Shown here one piece after another: positions 7,703 through 18,763 of a stretch of 38,843 nucleotides of DNA (its first letter is position 1; each line of letters opens with the position of its first letter). Both the position numbers and the translations under genes were made by a program. The stretch is from an uncultured Lachnospiraceae bacterium. Its GTDB lineage: Bacteria; Bacillota; Clostridia; Lachnospirales; Lachnospiraceae. Below the pieces are notes generated by a model. The model ran no database searches. It worked only from the letters and a program-made list of their open reading frames with translations, and was not told the origin of the DNA. The stretch lies in contig CANRFJ010000023.1 of the NCBI GenBank assembly GCA_947629865.1, forward strand, positions 1 through 38,843, given 5' to 3'.

Positions 7703-7731
7703 ATTATAGGGCATATAGACTAAAAAAGCAA
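7703..7731 (-). promoter_or_regulatory. Predicted tuf promoter with its -35 box inside the 27-bp repeat
   Basis: On the minus strand TTGCTT (7731-7726) and TATAAT (7708-7703) are separated by 17 bases. The -35 box belongs to the tuf-proximal unit of the five-unit 27-bp array, and only this unit is followed by a -10 box. Confidence 0.75.
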
Positions 7732-7854
7732 CCCCTTTTTAGTCTGCTAAAAAATCAATTCTTTTTTAGTCCGCTAAAAAAGCAACCCTTTTTTAGTTTG
7801 CTTAAAAGGCAAGTCTTTTTTAGTCTGCCAAAAAAGCAACGCCCTTTTATCCTT
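7720..7854 (-). repeat. 27-bp tandem repeat, five units, between fusA and tuf
   Basis: Units begin at 7720, 7747, 7774, 7801 and 7828, each 27 bp and imperfect. Most units contain CTAAAAAAG and CTTTTTTAG separated by five or six bases, a nine-pair AT-rich hairpin. In the mRNA each unit could act as a weak stem with a U-run. As DNA, the A/T tracts recur every 27 bp and each unit carries a TTGCTT-like hexamer. Confidence 0.9.
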
Positions 7855-7864
7855 TTGTGTACAT

Positions 7865-9985
7865 TTATTTGCCGTTCTTCTGATCAAGCACTTTGTCCTG
7901 AACATTTTTCGGGCATTTTTCGTATCTCTCAAAGAACATGGAATAGTTACCGCGTCCCTGAGTGGTAGAACGAAGTTCTGTGGAGTAGCCGAACATTTCC
8001 GCCAGCGGAACAAACGCTCGAACGATCTTGCCGCCGCCCAGGTCATCCATTCCCTCGATCTGGCCTCGCTTTGCATTCAGGCTTCCGATTACATCGCCCA
8101 TGTATTCCTCCGGCATTGTTACCTCAACCTTCATGATCGGCTCCAGCAGTACGGCTCCGCCCTTCTGCATTGCCTCCTTGAAGGCCATGGAACCGGCAAT
8201 GTGGAATGCCATCTCACTGGAATCCACCTCATGGTAGGTACCGTCGTAGCAGTTTGCGTGGATACCAAGTACCGGAAATCCTGCCAGAATACCGGACTGA
8301 GCAGCCTCCTGAATACCCTCGTCAACGGCCGGAATATATTCCTTAGGAATGGCGCCGCCGACTACGGTGGACTCAAACTCATAAGTGGTCTCGCCGTTCG
8401 GATCAATTGGCGTAAAGCGCACACGGCAGTGTCCATACTGTCCACGACCACCGGACTGCTTCGCATATTTGCTGTCGATCTCCACTTCTTTTGTAAAGGT
8501 TTCCTTATAGGCAACCTGCGGAGCTCCTACGTTTGCCTCTACATTGAATTCACGGAGCAGACGGTCTACAATGACTTCCAGATGAAGTTCGCCCATTCCG
8601 GCAATGATAGTCTGTCCCGTCTCCTGGTCTGTATGCGCGCGGAAGGTCGGATCCTCCTCTGCCAGTTTTGACAGCGCCTCGCCCATCTTGCCCTGGTCGT
8701 TCTTTGTCTTGGGCTCGATTGCCAGCTCGATAACCGGCTCCGGAAATTCCATCGACTCAAGAATTACCGGATGGTTCTCGTCACAGATCGTATCTCCTGT
8801 AGTTGTCAGTTTGAAACCAACGGCTGCGGCGATATCGCCGGAATATACCTTGTCCAGTTCGCTCCGCTTGTTGGCGTGCATCTGAAGGATACGTCCGACA
8901 CGCTCTTTCTTACCCTTGGTCGCATTCAGTACATAGGAACCTGAATTCAGTGTTCCGGAATACACGCGGAAAAATGCAAGTTTTCCGACGAATGGATCTG
9001 ACATGATCTTAAATGCCAGAGCGGAAAACGGTTCCTCGTCAGACGAACGGCGGGTTACTTCGTTGCCGTCGTCATCCACACCAGTGATGTCCGGAATGTC
9101 TGTCGGCGCCGGCATGTACTCGATTACGCCGTCTAACATTTTCTGAACGCCCTTGTTCTTATATGCGGAACCGCAGTATACAGGCACTGCCTCACATGCG
9201 ATGGTTCCCTTCCTGAGCACCCTCTTGAGATCCTCTACGGACGGCTCCTCGCCCTCCAGGTACTGCATCATCAAATCGTCGTCCATGTCGCAGATTTTCT
9301 CCACAAGGTTCTCATGCCATTCCTGGGCGAGTTCCTTCATGTCATCCGGAATCTCGGTAATCTCGATTTCCTCGCCTTTATCATCTCTGTAGTAATATGC
9401 TTCCATTTCGAACAAATCAATCAGGCCGATAAAGTCGTCCTCTTTTCCAATCGGAATCTGAACGGGAATTGCATTTTTGCCCAGACGGTCAATGATCGTC
9501 TGCACAGAATAGTAAAAATCTGCACCCATCTTATCCATCTTGTTGATGAATGCCATACGCGGTACGTTGTATGTGTCGGCCTGACGCCATACGTTCTCAG
9601 ACTGCGGCTCAACACCTGCTTTTGCATCAAATACGCCTACCGCACCATCCAATACACGCAGGGAACGCTCTACCTCTACGGTAAAGTCAACATGTCCCGG
9701 GGTATCAATGATATTGATGCGGTGCTCCAACGCACCCGGTTTTGCTTTGTGGTGGTCTTCCAGTGTCCAGTGACAGGTGGTAGCGGCAGATGTAATGGTA
9801 ATACCACGCTCCTGCTCCTGCTCCATCCAGTCCATGGTGGAAGCGCCATCATGAGTCTCACCAATTTTATAATTGACACCGGTATAGTACAGAATACGCT
9901 CTGTCAGCGTCGTCTTACCGGCATCGATATGAGCCATAATACCAATGTTTCTGGTACGCTCTAATGGATATTCTCTTCCAGCCAA
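7865..9985 (-). CDS. fusA: Elongation factor G
   Basis: The product is 706 residues, normal for EF-G, the GTPase that drives ribosomal translocation. The N-terminal G domain shows [17 protein letters not shown] and [10 protein letters not shown]; domains II-V follow, including [10 protein letters not shown] in domain IV. The start is a TTG at 9985, supported by AGGAGG eight bases upstream and by family alignment from residue 2 onward. There is no ATG in the right place. It lies between rpsG and tuf, with unusual repeat-filled spacers on both sides. Confidence 0.98.
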   Translation of the reverse strand: MAGREYPLERTRNIGIMAHIDAGKTTLTERILYYTGVNYKIGETHDGASTMDWMEQEQERGITITSAATTCHWTLEDHHKAKPGALEHRINIIDTPGHVDFTVEVERSLRVLDGAVGVFDAKAGVEPQSENVWRQADTYNVPRMAFINKMDKMGADFYYSVQTIIDRLGKNAIPVQIPIGKEDDFIGLIDLFEMEAYYYRDDKGEEIEITEIPDDMKELAQEWHENLVEKICDMDDDLMMQYLEGEEPSVEDLKRVLRKGTIACEAVPVYCGSAYKNKGVQKMLDGVIEYMPAPTDIPDITGVDDDGNEVTRRSSDEEPFSALAFKIMSDPFVGKLAFFRVYSGTLNSGSYVLNATKGKKERVGRILQMHANKRSELDKVYSGDIAAAVGFKLTTTGDTICDENHPVILESMEFPEPVIELAIEPKTKNDQGKMGEALSKLAEEDPTFRAHTDQETGQTIIAGMGELHLEVIVDRLLREFNVEANVGAPQVAYKETFTKEVEIDSKYAKQSGGRGQYGHCRVRFTPIDPNGETTYEFESTVVGGAIPKEYIPAVDEGIQEAAQSGILAGFPVLGIHANCYDGTYHEVDSSEMAFHIAGSMAFKEAMQKGGAVLLEPIMKVEVTMPEEYMGDVIGSLNAKRGQIEGMDDLGGGKIVRAFVPLAEMFGYSTELRSTTQGRGNYSMFFERYEKCPKNVQDKVLDQKNGK

Positions 9986-10027
9986 AGCCAGTTCCTCCTT
10001 TTCACAAAATTTACATGCAGCATTTTC

Positions 10028-10723
<696 letters not shown>

Positions 10724-10818
10724 TTACTCTCCATATTCTCATAAAAACGTTTTTCAAAAATTTTTTACAAAAAATATATTCTAAGACGCAAAAATTAATC
10801 CGGTACTTTTACATTAGC

Positions 10819-11238
10819 TTATTTTGCAGCTTTCGGTTTCTTGGCGCCGTACTTGGAACGGGCCTGCTTTCTGTCAGCGACACCTGCTGTGTCCAGCGTA
10901 CCGCGGATAATGTGGTACCTGGTACCAGGAAGATCCTTGACACGTCCGCCACGAATCATGACAACGCTATGCTCCTGAAGGTTGTGACCTTCGCCTGGAA
11001 TATAGCTCGTCACCTCAATACCGTTGGAGAGACGAACTCTGGCAATCTTACGAAGTGCTGAGTTAGGCTTCTTCGGTGTAGCAGTACGAACTACAGTGCA
11101 AACACCACGCTTCTGAGGAGAACTGGTATTAACCGATTTCTTCTTCAGAGAGTTGTAGGATGACTGTAGCGCCGGAGAATTGGATTTCTTGGCAACCGAT
11201 TTTCTTCCCTGCTTCACTAATTGGTTAAAAGTTGGCAT
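10819..11238 (-). CDS. rpsL: 30S ribosomal protein S12
   Basis: The product is 139 residues. uS12 sits at the decoding centre. The sequence is canonical, with [11 protein letters not shown] and [11 protein letters not shown]. The lysines in these two loops, where streptomycin-resistance substitutions usually occur, are wild type. An AGGAGG lies eight bases before the ATG. It is the first gene of the str operon, behind a consensus promoter. The spacer to rpsG holds an AT-rich AAAAACGTTTTT palindrome but no convincing terminator. Confidence 0.99.
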   Translation of the reverse strand: MPTFNQLVKQGRKSVAKKSNSPALQSSYNSLKKKSVNTSSPQKRGVCTVVRTATPKKPNSALRKIARVRLSNGIEVTSYIPGEGHNLQEHSVVMIRGGRVKDLPGTRYHIIRGTLDTAGVADRKQARSKYGAKKPKAAK

Positions 11239-11311
11239 TAATTTTCACCTCCTGTTCTTTATTTTACACGTCCGGGCGCACTATAAAAAGCGCACGAACG
11301 CATTCTAAAAC

Positions 11312-11340
11312 ATTATAGCGTGTGCGCTTTCCTTTGTCAA
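11312..11340 (-). promoter_or_regulatory. str operon promoter (consensus sigma-A) inside an inverted repeat
   Basis: On the minus strand TTGACA (11340-11335) and TATAAT (11317-11312) are 17 bases apart, a perfect consensus. The -10 box lies between the perfect arms AAAGCGCAC (11287-11295) and GTGCGCTTT (11322-11330), so a large DNA palindrome spans the core promoter. Confidence 0.9.
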
Positions 11341-11386
11341 GATAAATTTCTGCGGCAAAACCCCTACAAATTTCTGCCGCAAACCC

Positions 11387-11878
11387 CTACAGGGTTGGAA
11401 AGTCAAAATTGTTTAATATGGCCGGAAGCGGGTTGCATTTTTGCAGCGCCATCAGTATATCGCTCTGCCGGACATATCCTGCTGCCTCCCGGCACCACTC
11501 TGCCTCCTGGAAGGCGCCGATCACAAACAGCGCCACCCACACGAGCAACATTCCGAACACCAGCCCTAACAGTGCGCCGCCCGCCTTGTTCACCTCTTTC
11601 ACCACCGGTATGTGGTCGATCACCTTCAGCACTCTTGCCACGATTCCCAGGGCAACAGCCGTCACAAGCAGCGCCACTACAAATGCCGCCCCTTCCCGCA
11701 CCACTACGTCTTTCGGTATCATCGGAAGGATAAGCGGCGCCAGCACAGTGGTGATCACCAGAAGAAGGGCCAGGCGCACAATGGAGTACACCTTCATCAC
11801 AAGTCCGCGGTATGCCCCGTCCAGCACACAGACCAGCACGACAACCGCTGCAATTATCTCCGCAATCCTCACTTCCAT
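11387..11878 (-). CDS. CvpA family membrane protein
   Basis: The product is 163 residues with four hydrophobic segments (about 7-25, 32-52, 62-84 and 101-122). The conserved CvpA-like stretch VNKAGGALLGLVFG precedes the last span. CvpA proteins are inner-membrane proteins first linked to colicin V production and more recently to envelope stress tolerance; the molecular activity is unclear. It begins 18 bases after the stop of the DUF5711-like gene and is last in a three-gene operon whose other two members are also single-span envelope proteins. Confidence 0.82.
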   Translation of the reverse strand: MEVRIAEIIAAVVVLVCVLDGAYRGLVMKVYSIVRLALLLVITTVLAPLILPMIPKDVVVREGAAFVVALLVTAVALGIVARVLKVIDHIPVVKEVNKAGGALLGLVFGMLLVWVALFVIGAFQEAEWCREAAGYVRQSDILMALQKCNPLPAILNNFDFPTL

Positions 11879-11896
11879 TTTTCCTCCGTTCCGCTC

Positions 11897-13084
11897 CTAT
11901 CCGGCCGCCAGTTGAATCTTCCGGATGGACGAACTGTCCACCACTGTATATATGTTGCCGTTGGCCGTGGGATAGACCGCTTCGAGTTCACTGTCAAAAT
12001 GACAGTTGAATTTGTCATGTCCGTTCATTCTCAGAATGTTGCAGTTGTGACTGGAATGAAACAGTATCTCGTCCCCGTAAATTTCCATGTCGGAATACTC
12101 ATAGGTAATTTTCTTCGACAATTCCTCCCGCCCCCTTAGATTATACACATGCAGCGTCAGGTTCTCCCTGTCCTTTCCGCCCGCCGTCACAACGGCGATG
12201 TATTCATCATTGCAGGCCATGCTCCGTATTTCCTCGTCAAAAGTCTGCTCGCACAGCAGATCCGGCTGCTTCATCCGCTCAAAGAGGCTGAATCCCTTCT
12301 CGTGGAACACCGCCACGGTATCGCCCCCCAGAAATTCAATCCTGGAAATCACGCTGTCCCCGAAGGATTTTCCTCCCACCAGCGTGTTTTTGTCCTGCCC
12401 CACCTCCGTGAAGTTGTAAAAACTGACTTTGTTCTCCAGCGTGTTGCCGGACACCGCCAGATAGGCTATGACTATACTGTTTCCGTCCGGTGAAATGTCA
12501 AAATCCAGAGGATACCCCTCCTCGCTGACATTGCTGGGTATCTCTACCAGCAGGCTGTCCGCAGTGCTGTATGGATTATACAGGTTCAGGACGTTGGAAT
12601 CGCTGTCCTCCAGGAGAGCCGCCACCACACCCTGATCCGCCACCTTGGCACGGACGATGGGAAGCGTGGTCTCCATGCCCGTCCCCTCGTCTTTTCCGTT
12701 GTATACATAGAACTGCTTGCCCTTCACATCCGCAGCCACTACAAACTCCCCGCAGGTGTCCACCTGGGGCTGCTCCATCTCATAGCCGCCGTTCCACAGG
12801 CTTCTGCCCGTATTGTCAATCGCGCTGATTCCGCTCCGGCTGTATTTTAATATATTTTTATTGAAATATGTATAGTGGACATTGCTGCTGTCGCTGCGCT
12901 CCGTCTCGCTCTCCACCTGATAACTGTCGAAACAGCGGTTGCTAAAATAATAGGACAGAACAAAAAGCGCGCAGAGAGCCGCGGCCACAATAAGCGCCAC
13001 CAGCATGACGCGGCGCCGCATCTTCTTTTTCGCATCCTCGCTCAATCCGGAATTTCTGCGGAAGAAAATCATATCTGCCACCAT
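11897..13084 (-). CDS. DUF5711-like membrane-anchored beta-propeller protein
   Basis: The product is 395 residues, with AGAGGTGG before the ATG at 13084. A basic N-terminus and a single transmembrane helix (about 26-47) precede a long extracytoplasmic region. That region contains repeated strand-turn segments of the type FDISPDGNSIVIAYL and NDEYIAVVTAGG, as in WD40/PQQ-like propellers. From memory this matches the DUF5711 family found in Lachnospiraceae-type Firmicutes; its function is unknown. It follows the pseudo-JAMM gene by 38 bases and precedes cvpA by 18, so the three are probably one transcript. Confidence 0.75.
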   Translation of the reverse strand: MVADMIFFRRNSGLSEDAKKKMRRRVMLVALIVAAALCALFVLSYYFSNRCFDSYQVESETERSDSSNVHYTYFNKNILKYSRSGISAIDNTGRSLWNGGYEMEQPQVDTCGEFVVAADVKGKQFYVYNGKDEGTGMETTLPIVRAKVADQGVVAALLEDSDSNVLNLYNPYSTADSLLVEIPSNVSEEGYPLDFDISPDGNSIVIAYLAVSGNTLENKVSFYNFTEVGQDKNTLVGGKSFGDSVISRIEFLGGDTVAVFHEKGFSLFERMKQPDLLCEQTFDEEIRSMACNDEYIAVVTAGGKDRENLTLHVYNLRGREELSKKITYEYSDMEIYGDEILFHSSHNCNILRMNGHDKFNCHFDSELEAVYPTANGNIYTVVDSSSIRKIQLAAG

Positions 13085-13122
13085 ATACCACCTCTTACAG
13101 GCGATTATACCATACCATGGAT

Positions 13123-14058
13123 TTATTTGGCAACCGGACTTTGCGGAGCCGGCGCAATTCCCTGACCGGACGCAGAGAGCGGAGTGGCGGCCGCAGCCGG
13201 GCCGGAAGCGGCGGGCGTGGGCGTCACCCGAACCAGATTGCTCCCCATCGTCTCCACCATCGTGGTGTTGCTCTTTCCCTGCTCGCCCAGCGCCAGCTCC
13301 TGAAGATTATGTACCTGCTCCTTTACCTGATTGATGGTGTTCTGGTTCTGCATGACGGAAGCCCCCACTAACACCGCGATCAGCGCCACGCACAGGCCCA
13401 GGCCGTATCCCATCCGGTTTTCCCGCTGGTTCTGCCGGTTCCTGCTCTTTTCCTTTTCCTCTATGATGCCGCGGATATTCCGCACCACCCGGTCGTCCTC
13501 CTGCTCTACGATGTGTACATGGCGGTTGGCTTCCTTTTCCATATAGTTGAGCATTTCCGGATTTTTTTCATAATATATGTAATACCCCTTCTGCTTTTCA
13601 AACTGTCCGTTCCGGTAGAGAAAAAAGTTGTCCTCCCGCTCCGCTTCTTCATATATATATAACACCTTGTCCCTGTGCTGAAAGTTCCTCTTGTGAATCT
13701 CCAGCAGTCTGGCCGCATCTTTGACCATAAAACCGCGGCAGGAGTAGTACCACCCCACGATCTCCAGATCCGTAAAGTTCTCCTTTATCTCCGTGTAGAT
13801 CCGGTTCCACATCTCCTGGGTAAATTCCGGGCCGGTGCGTCCGGCAAAGCCGGGAATCTCCACGATTCCTGAGATCTGATACACCTTGTCCCCGTTGTAC
13901 AGGAATGTATTTCCCAGGAGCACCGCCCCCTTTTCCAGACCTTTCCCCTGCTCCGAGAGTTTTCGCGCAAAGCGGATCACATAATCTTCCATGTAGATTT
14001 TTCCGCGTCCGGGGATACTTCCTATCTGTCTCACGCTTTTTGGTTTATTCCACTGCAT
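13123..14058 (-). CDS. Membrane protein with a degenerate JAMM/MPN domain
   Basis: The product is 311 residues from the ATG at 14058, preceded by GGAGG; longer in-frame starts lack a ribosome-binding site. Residues about 20-150 resemble an MPN (JAB1/Rpn11-type) fold. KGAVLLGNTFLYNG corresponds to the GLLLG strand. EIVGWYYSCRGF (99-110) sits where VGWYHSHPG is expected, followed by an IHKRNFQHRDKVLYIY helix-strand pair. Both metal-binding His positions are replaced (Tyr105, Cys107), and the downstream Ser and Asp positions are Ala115 and Leu118, so a zinc isopeptidase activity is not expected. A transmembrane helix follows (217-235), then a short coiled-coil-like stretch and an Ala/Pro-rich tail. 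It probably acts as a binding scaffold. The MPN assignment is by eye. Confidence 0.75.
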   Translation of the reverse strand: MQWNKPKSVRQIGSIPGRGKIYMEDYVIRFARKLSEQGKGLEKGAVLLGNTFLYNGDKVYQISGIVEIPGFAGRTGPEFTQEMWNRIYTEIKENFTDLEIVGWYYSCRGFMVKDAARLLEIHKRNFQHRDKVLYIYEEAEREDNFFLYRNGQFEKQKGYYIYYEKNPEMLNYMEKEANRHVHIVEQEDDRVVRNIRGIIEEKEKSRNRQNQRENRMGYGLGLCVALIAVLVGASVMQNQNTINQVKEQVHNLQELALGEQGKSNTTMVETMGSNLVRVTPTPAASGPAAAATPLSASGQGIAPAPQSPVAK

Positions 14059-14307
14059 ATAAATCCTCCATTCCGAAGCGCAGCGCCGGAACTGTCGCCA
14101 CCGCTCCTTCGCATTTTTCTTTCTGCTACTATAGCACAAACAAAATGCTGAATTTGTCGATTGGGAGCACGCACCAAAATTTTCCTCTCCTGCCAGACTC
14201 TGCCTCTCCGGCATTTTCTTTCTGTAATTCGATTTCTTCTGGATTAAAACCCCGATTTCGGAGAATACTTTTTATAGATTATTAAAGTGAGAAAGGCTGA
14301 TAGCGTT

Positions 14308-14886
14308 ATGATACAATATTTTAATCCTGGCGAGCGCCAGGCTCTTTTCGACTTTACCTGCTCCCTGCAGAAATTGCTGGAAAAGCATCACTATACAAGC
14401 CGCGAGACGGTTCTGATCTGCATTGGCTCAGACCGCGCCACCGGCGACTGCCTGGGGCCCATCGTCGGGCACAAACTGGGAATCCACGAGAGGCACTTTG
14501 AAAAAAAAGACTTCCATCTCTATGGCACGCTGGAAAAGCCCATCCATGCCAAAAATCTGGAAGCCACTGTCAATTTTGTCCAGTTATATCATCCGGACGC
14601 CCTGATTATCGCCATTGACGCCTCTCTGGGCATCGCGCCCCATGTGGGGTACATCACGCTGGGCGAGGGCTCTCTGTGTCCCGGCGTCGGTGTGGACAAG
14701 GATCTCCCCTCCGTGGGGGACATCTTCATCACCGGAATCGTGAATCTCTCCGGCTTCGGCGGACAGATGCTGTTACAGACGACACATCTGAATCTCGTCA
14801 TGCAGCTGGCGGACTTCATCGCCCTGGGCATCTACCGGTGCCTCCTGCGCTCAGAATTCCGTCCGGCCCTCCAGCGCGCGGAATAA
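14308..14886 (+). CDS. yyaC: YyaC-family (DUF1256) spore protease-like protein
   Basis: The product is 192 residues from the ATG at 14308, with GAAAGG 12 bases upstream; a GTG at 14287 is an alternative. The family signature GSDRATGDCLGPIVG occurs at about residues 40-54, with AIDASLG and the Gly-rich VNLSGFGGQMLLQTT later. This is the fold shared with the germination protease and hydrogenase maturation endopeptidases. YyaC homologues are sporulation-associated, which implies a spore-former. Its 3' end overlaps the convergent recR by 36 bases. Confidence 0.88.
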   Translation: MIQYFNPGERQALFDFTCSLQKLLEKHHYTSRETVLICIGSDRATGDCLGPIVGHKLGIHERHFEKKDFHLYGTLEKPIHAKNLEATVNFVQLYHPDALIIAIDASLGIAPHVGYITLGEGSLCPGVGVDKDLPSVGDIFITGIVNLSGFGGQMLLQTTHLNLVMQLADFIALGIYRCLLRSEFRPALQRAE

Positions 14887-15450
14887 CGTCATCTCGTCAA
14901 TAAACTCCAGCGCCCCGCCCACCGGCACGCCGCTGGCGATGCGGGTGACTTTAATGCCCGCCTGCTTCACATATTTGCTGATCCACAGAGCCGTGGCCTC
15001 TCCCTCTACCGTAGAGTTGGTGGCCACGATCACCTCCTGTACGTCCTCGCGCTGGAGACGCTGCAGAAGTTCCTTCAGTTTCAGATTCTCCGGCTGGACA
15101 CCCACCATGGGATTGACTGCGCCGTGCAGCACATGGTACACTCCCTTGTACTGTCCGGTCTTTTCGTAGGCGGCCAGATCGCTCGGCTCCTCCACCACCA
15201 TAATGGTGCTCCGGTCTCTCTTTTCGTCCTGGCAGATAGGACAGACCGGCTGGTCGGACAGATTAAAACACCTGCTGCACAGACAGATTTTCTGCCTGGC
15301 GTCTAACAGGCTCCTGGCCATCTGCTCCACCCGTTTCTCCGGCATATTCAATATATGGAACGCCAGGCGCTGGGCAGTCTTTGGCCCGATGCCTGGAAGT
15401 CCCGCCAGTTCTTCTATCAGGTTGTTAATCGACTCGCTATAGTAATTCAT
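14851..15450 (-). CDS. recR: Recombination mediator RecR
   Basis: The product is 199 residues, typical length. It shows a helix-hairpin-helix N-terminus (LAGLPGIGPKTAQRLAFH), a four-cysteine zinc motif (CLCSRC and CPIC at about 57-72) and a Toprim domain with VVEEPSDLAAYEKTG. RecR acts with RecO/RecF in loading RecA at gaps. Its ATG overlaps the ybaB stop as TGATG, so the two are translationally coupled. The 3' end runs 36 bases into the convergent yyaC gene. Confidence 0.98.
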   Translation of the reverse strand: MNYYSESINNLIEELAGLPGIGPKTAQRLAFHILNMPEKRVEQMARSLLDARQKICLCSRCFNLSDQPVCPICQDEKRDRSTIMVVEEPSDLAAYEKTGQYKGVYHVLHGAVNPMVGVQPENLKLKELLQRLQREDVQEVIVATNSTVEGEATALWISKYVKQAGIKVTRIASGVPVGGALEFIDEMTLFRALEGRTEF

Positions 15451-15803
15451 CAGAATGGGAATCCTCCGCCCAGATTGATACCGCCGGTCAGCGCCTCCAT
15501 GGATTTGGCGCTGTCCTCCTCCAGTTTGCGCAGCGCCTCGTTGGTGGCTGCCACAATCAGATCCTCTAACATCTCAATGTCGTCCGGATCCACTACCTCC
15601 TCGCTCAGTTTCACGGAGAGCACTTCTTTTTTTCCGGATACCCTCACGGTCACGGCCCCGCCGCCCGCTGTGGCCTCAAATTCCTTTTCCTCCATCTCTT
15701 TCTGCGTCTGCTCCATCTGCCGCTGCATCTTCTGTGCCTGCTTCATCAGATTGTTCATGTTTCCCGGCATCCCTCCGCCCGGAAATCCTCCACGCCTTGC
15801 CAT
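15450..15803 (-). CDS. ybaB: YbaB/EbfC family nucleoid-associated protein
   Basis: The product is 117 residues from the ATG at 15803; an upstream ATG overlaps the GGAGG ribosome-binding site and is less likely. A Gly-rich N-terminus ([17 protein letters not shown]) precedes a helical, Met/Gln-rich segment ([18 protein letters not shown]) and the conserved beta region ending [11 protein letters not shown]. Family members are small dimeric DNA-binding proteins. It lies between dnaX and recR, the order seen across Firmicutes. Confidence 0.95.
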   Translation of the reverse strand: MARRGGFPGGGMPGNMNNLMKQAQKMQRQMEQTQKEMEEKEFEATAGGGAVTVRVSGKKEVLSVKLSEEVVDPDDIEMLEDLIVAATNEALRKLEEDSAKSMEALTGGINLGGGFPF

Positions 15804-15832
15804 AGTTTCCTCCATTCTGCGGTCTCCCGCCT

Positions 15833-17410
<1,578 letters not shown>

Positions 17411-17463
17411 GATCCCTCACATTTCCTTTCCACTGTCTTTTACCGGTATCTGTCCCGCAGTCC

Positions 17464-18552
17464 TCAGGACTTCTGGCGCTCGTCGCCAAAACTGATGCCG
17501 AGGCTCTTTGCCTCTCTGATGATGGAAGCATCCGGATCCACCATCTTCAGACGGCCCGCCACCTCCTCAAGGGGAACCGGTACAATCACGTCGTTTTTAA
17601 ATCCAACCATGTAACCGTACTTCTCCTCCAGTATCAGCCTGGCCGCCGCCGCTCCCAGACGGCTGGCAATCACTCTGTCGTAGGCGCAGGGACTTCCGCC
17701 CCTCTGGGTATGGCCCGGCACGGTGATGCGTATCTCCTGCCCCGTGCGCTCCTCGATCTCAGCGCCTATTTTATAGGAAACACTCGGATACGGATTGTTT
17801 TTCAGTTTTGCCTTCAATTCCTTCTTGGTGAGAGCCGCATCCTCTTTGGAAATCGCGCCCTCCGCCACTGCCAGTATGGAGAACCGCTTGCCGGCCTCCG
17901 TCCTCCGCTCAATGGCCTCGACCACCGCGTCTATATCATAGGGAATCTCCGGTATGAGGATTACGTCCGCCCCTCCCGCTATACCGGCGTGGAGAGTCAG
18001 CCAGCCCACCTTGTGGCCCATGACTTCGACAATGAACACCCGACCGTGGGAATAGGCCGTCGTGTGTATGCAGTCGATGGCATTGGTCGCTATATCCACG
18101 GCGCTCTGGAAACCAAACGTCATGTCGGAACCCCATATGTCATTGTCGATGGTCTTGGGGAGGCTCACTACATTCAGCCCCTCCTCCCGCAGCATGTTGG
18201 CAGATTTCTGCGTGCCGTTGCCGCCGAGGATCACCAGACAGTCCAGCTTCAGTTTTTTATAAGTATTCACCATCGCCAACACCTTGTCCATCCCGTTGGC
18301 GTCAGGCTTGCGCATATTCTTAAACGGCTGGCGGGAGGAACCGAGGATTGTGCCTCCCTCGGTCAGGATACCGGAAAAATCCGATGGTTTCATCTTGATG
18401 TATTTTTCATACATAAGTCCCTTATACCCCTCCAGGATACCGATGATCTCCGTGTCCGGATCCGCATTGTACAGCGCCTTTGCCACGCCGCGCATGGTAG
18501 CATTGAGCGCCTGGCAGTCGCCGCCGCTTGTCAGAAAAGCCACTCGTCTCAT
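17464..18552 (-). CDS. pfkA: 6-phosphofructokinase, phosphoryl donor uncertain
   Basis: The product is 362 residues. It phosphorylates fructose-6-phosphate to fructose-1,6-bisphosphate. The N-terminal TSGGDCQALNATMRG, the catalytic PKTIDND and the HTQRGG motifs are clear. The donor-site motif is GGNGT, where ATP enzymes usually have GGDGS and PPi enzymes GGDDS, while the Lys in PKTIDND is the residue typical of PPi-dependent enzymes. The signature is therefore mixed. GGAGG lies upstream of the ATG and a good promoter is at 18597-18625. It heads a run with dnaX, ybaB and recR. Confidence 0.93.
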   Translation of the reverse strand: MRRVAFLTSGGDCQALNATMRGVAKALYNADPDTEIIGILEGYKGLMYEKYIKMKPSDFSGILTEGGTILGSSRQPFKNMRKPDANGMDKVLAMVNTYKKLKLDCLVILGGNGTQKSANMLREEGLNVVSLPKTIDNDIWGSDMTFGFQSAVDIATNAIDCIHTTAYSHGRVFIVEVMGHKVGWLTLHAGIAGGADVILIPEIPYDIDAVVEAIERRTEAGKRFSILAVAEGAISKEDAALTKKELKAKLKNNPYPSVSYKIGAEIEERTGQEIRITVPGHTQRGGSPCAYDRVIASRLGAAAARLILEEKYGYMVGFKNDVIVPVPLEEVAGRLKMVDPDASIIREAKSLGISFGDERQKS

Positions 18553-18596
18553 AATAACCCTCCATTCTGTTTATCGTTCTTATCGTTCTTCTACTT

Positions 18597-18625
18597 ATTC
18601 TACCCCATTTATAAAAATATGGCAA
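18597..18625 (-). promoter_or_regulatory. Predicted pfkA promoter
   Basis: On the minus strand TTGCCA (18625-18620) and TAGAAT (18602-18597) are 17 bases apart, followed about 45 bases later by the pfkA start. Confidence 0.75.
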
Positions 18626-18671
18626 CGAAAAAAAGTATCTCTTTCCCGTTTTATCTTTTCACACAAATCAG

Positions 18672-18700
18672 TTGCATTTTCCCCATAAATATATTAAAAT
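18672..18700 (+). promoter_or_regulatory. Predicted promoter of the isomerase-xylulokinase genes
   Basis: TTGCAT (18672-18677) and TAAAAT (18695-18700) are 17 bases apart, leaving a leader of about 55 bases before the ATG at 18764. No obvious operator palindrome is seen in the leader. Confidence 0.6.
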
Positions 18701-18763
18701 GAATGTACTGGTTTTGTTGAGAAAGTAGCACAATAAATATAATGAAAGGATGGTTTACTGAAA

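Noticed and set aside
7720-7854. CRISPR-like array suggested by regular 27-bp units
   Set aside because: The units are contiguous with no unique spacers and no cas genes nearby; they are a tandem repeat.
13123-14058. Active JAMM deubiquitinase-like metalloprotease
   Set aside because: Both metal-binding histidines and the downstream Ser and Asp are substituted, so catalysis is not expected.
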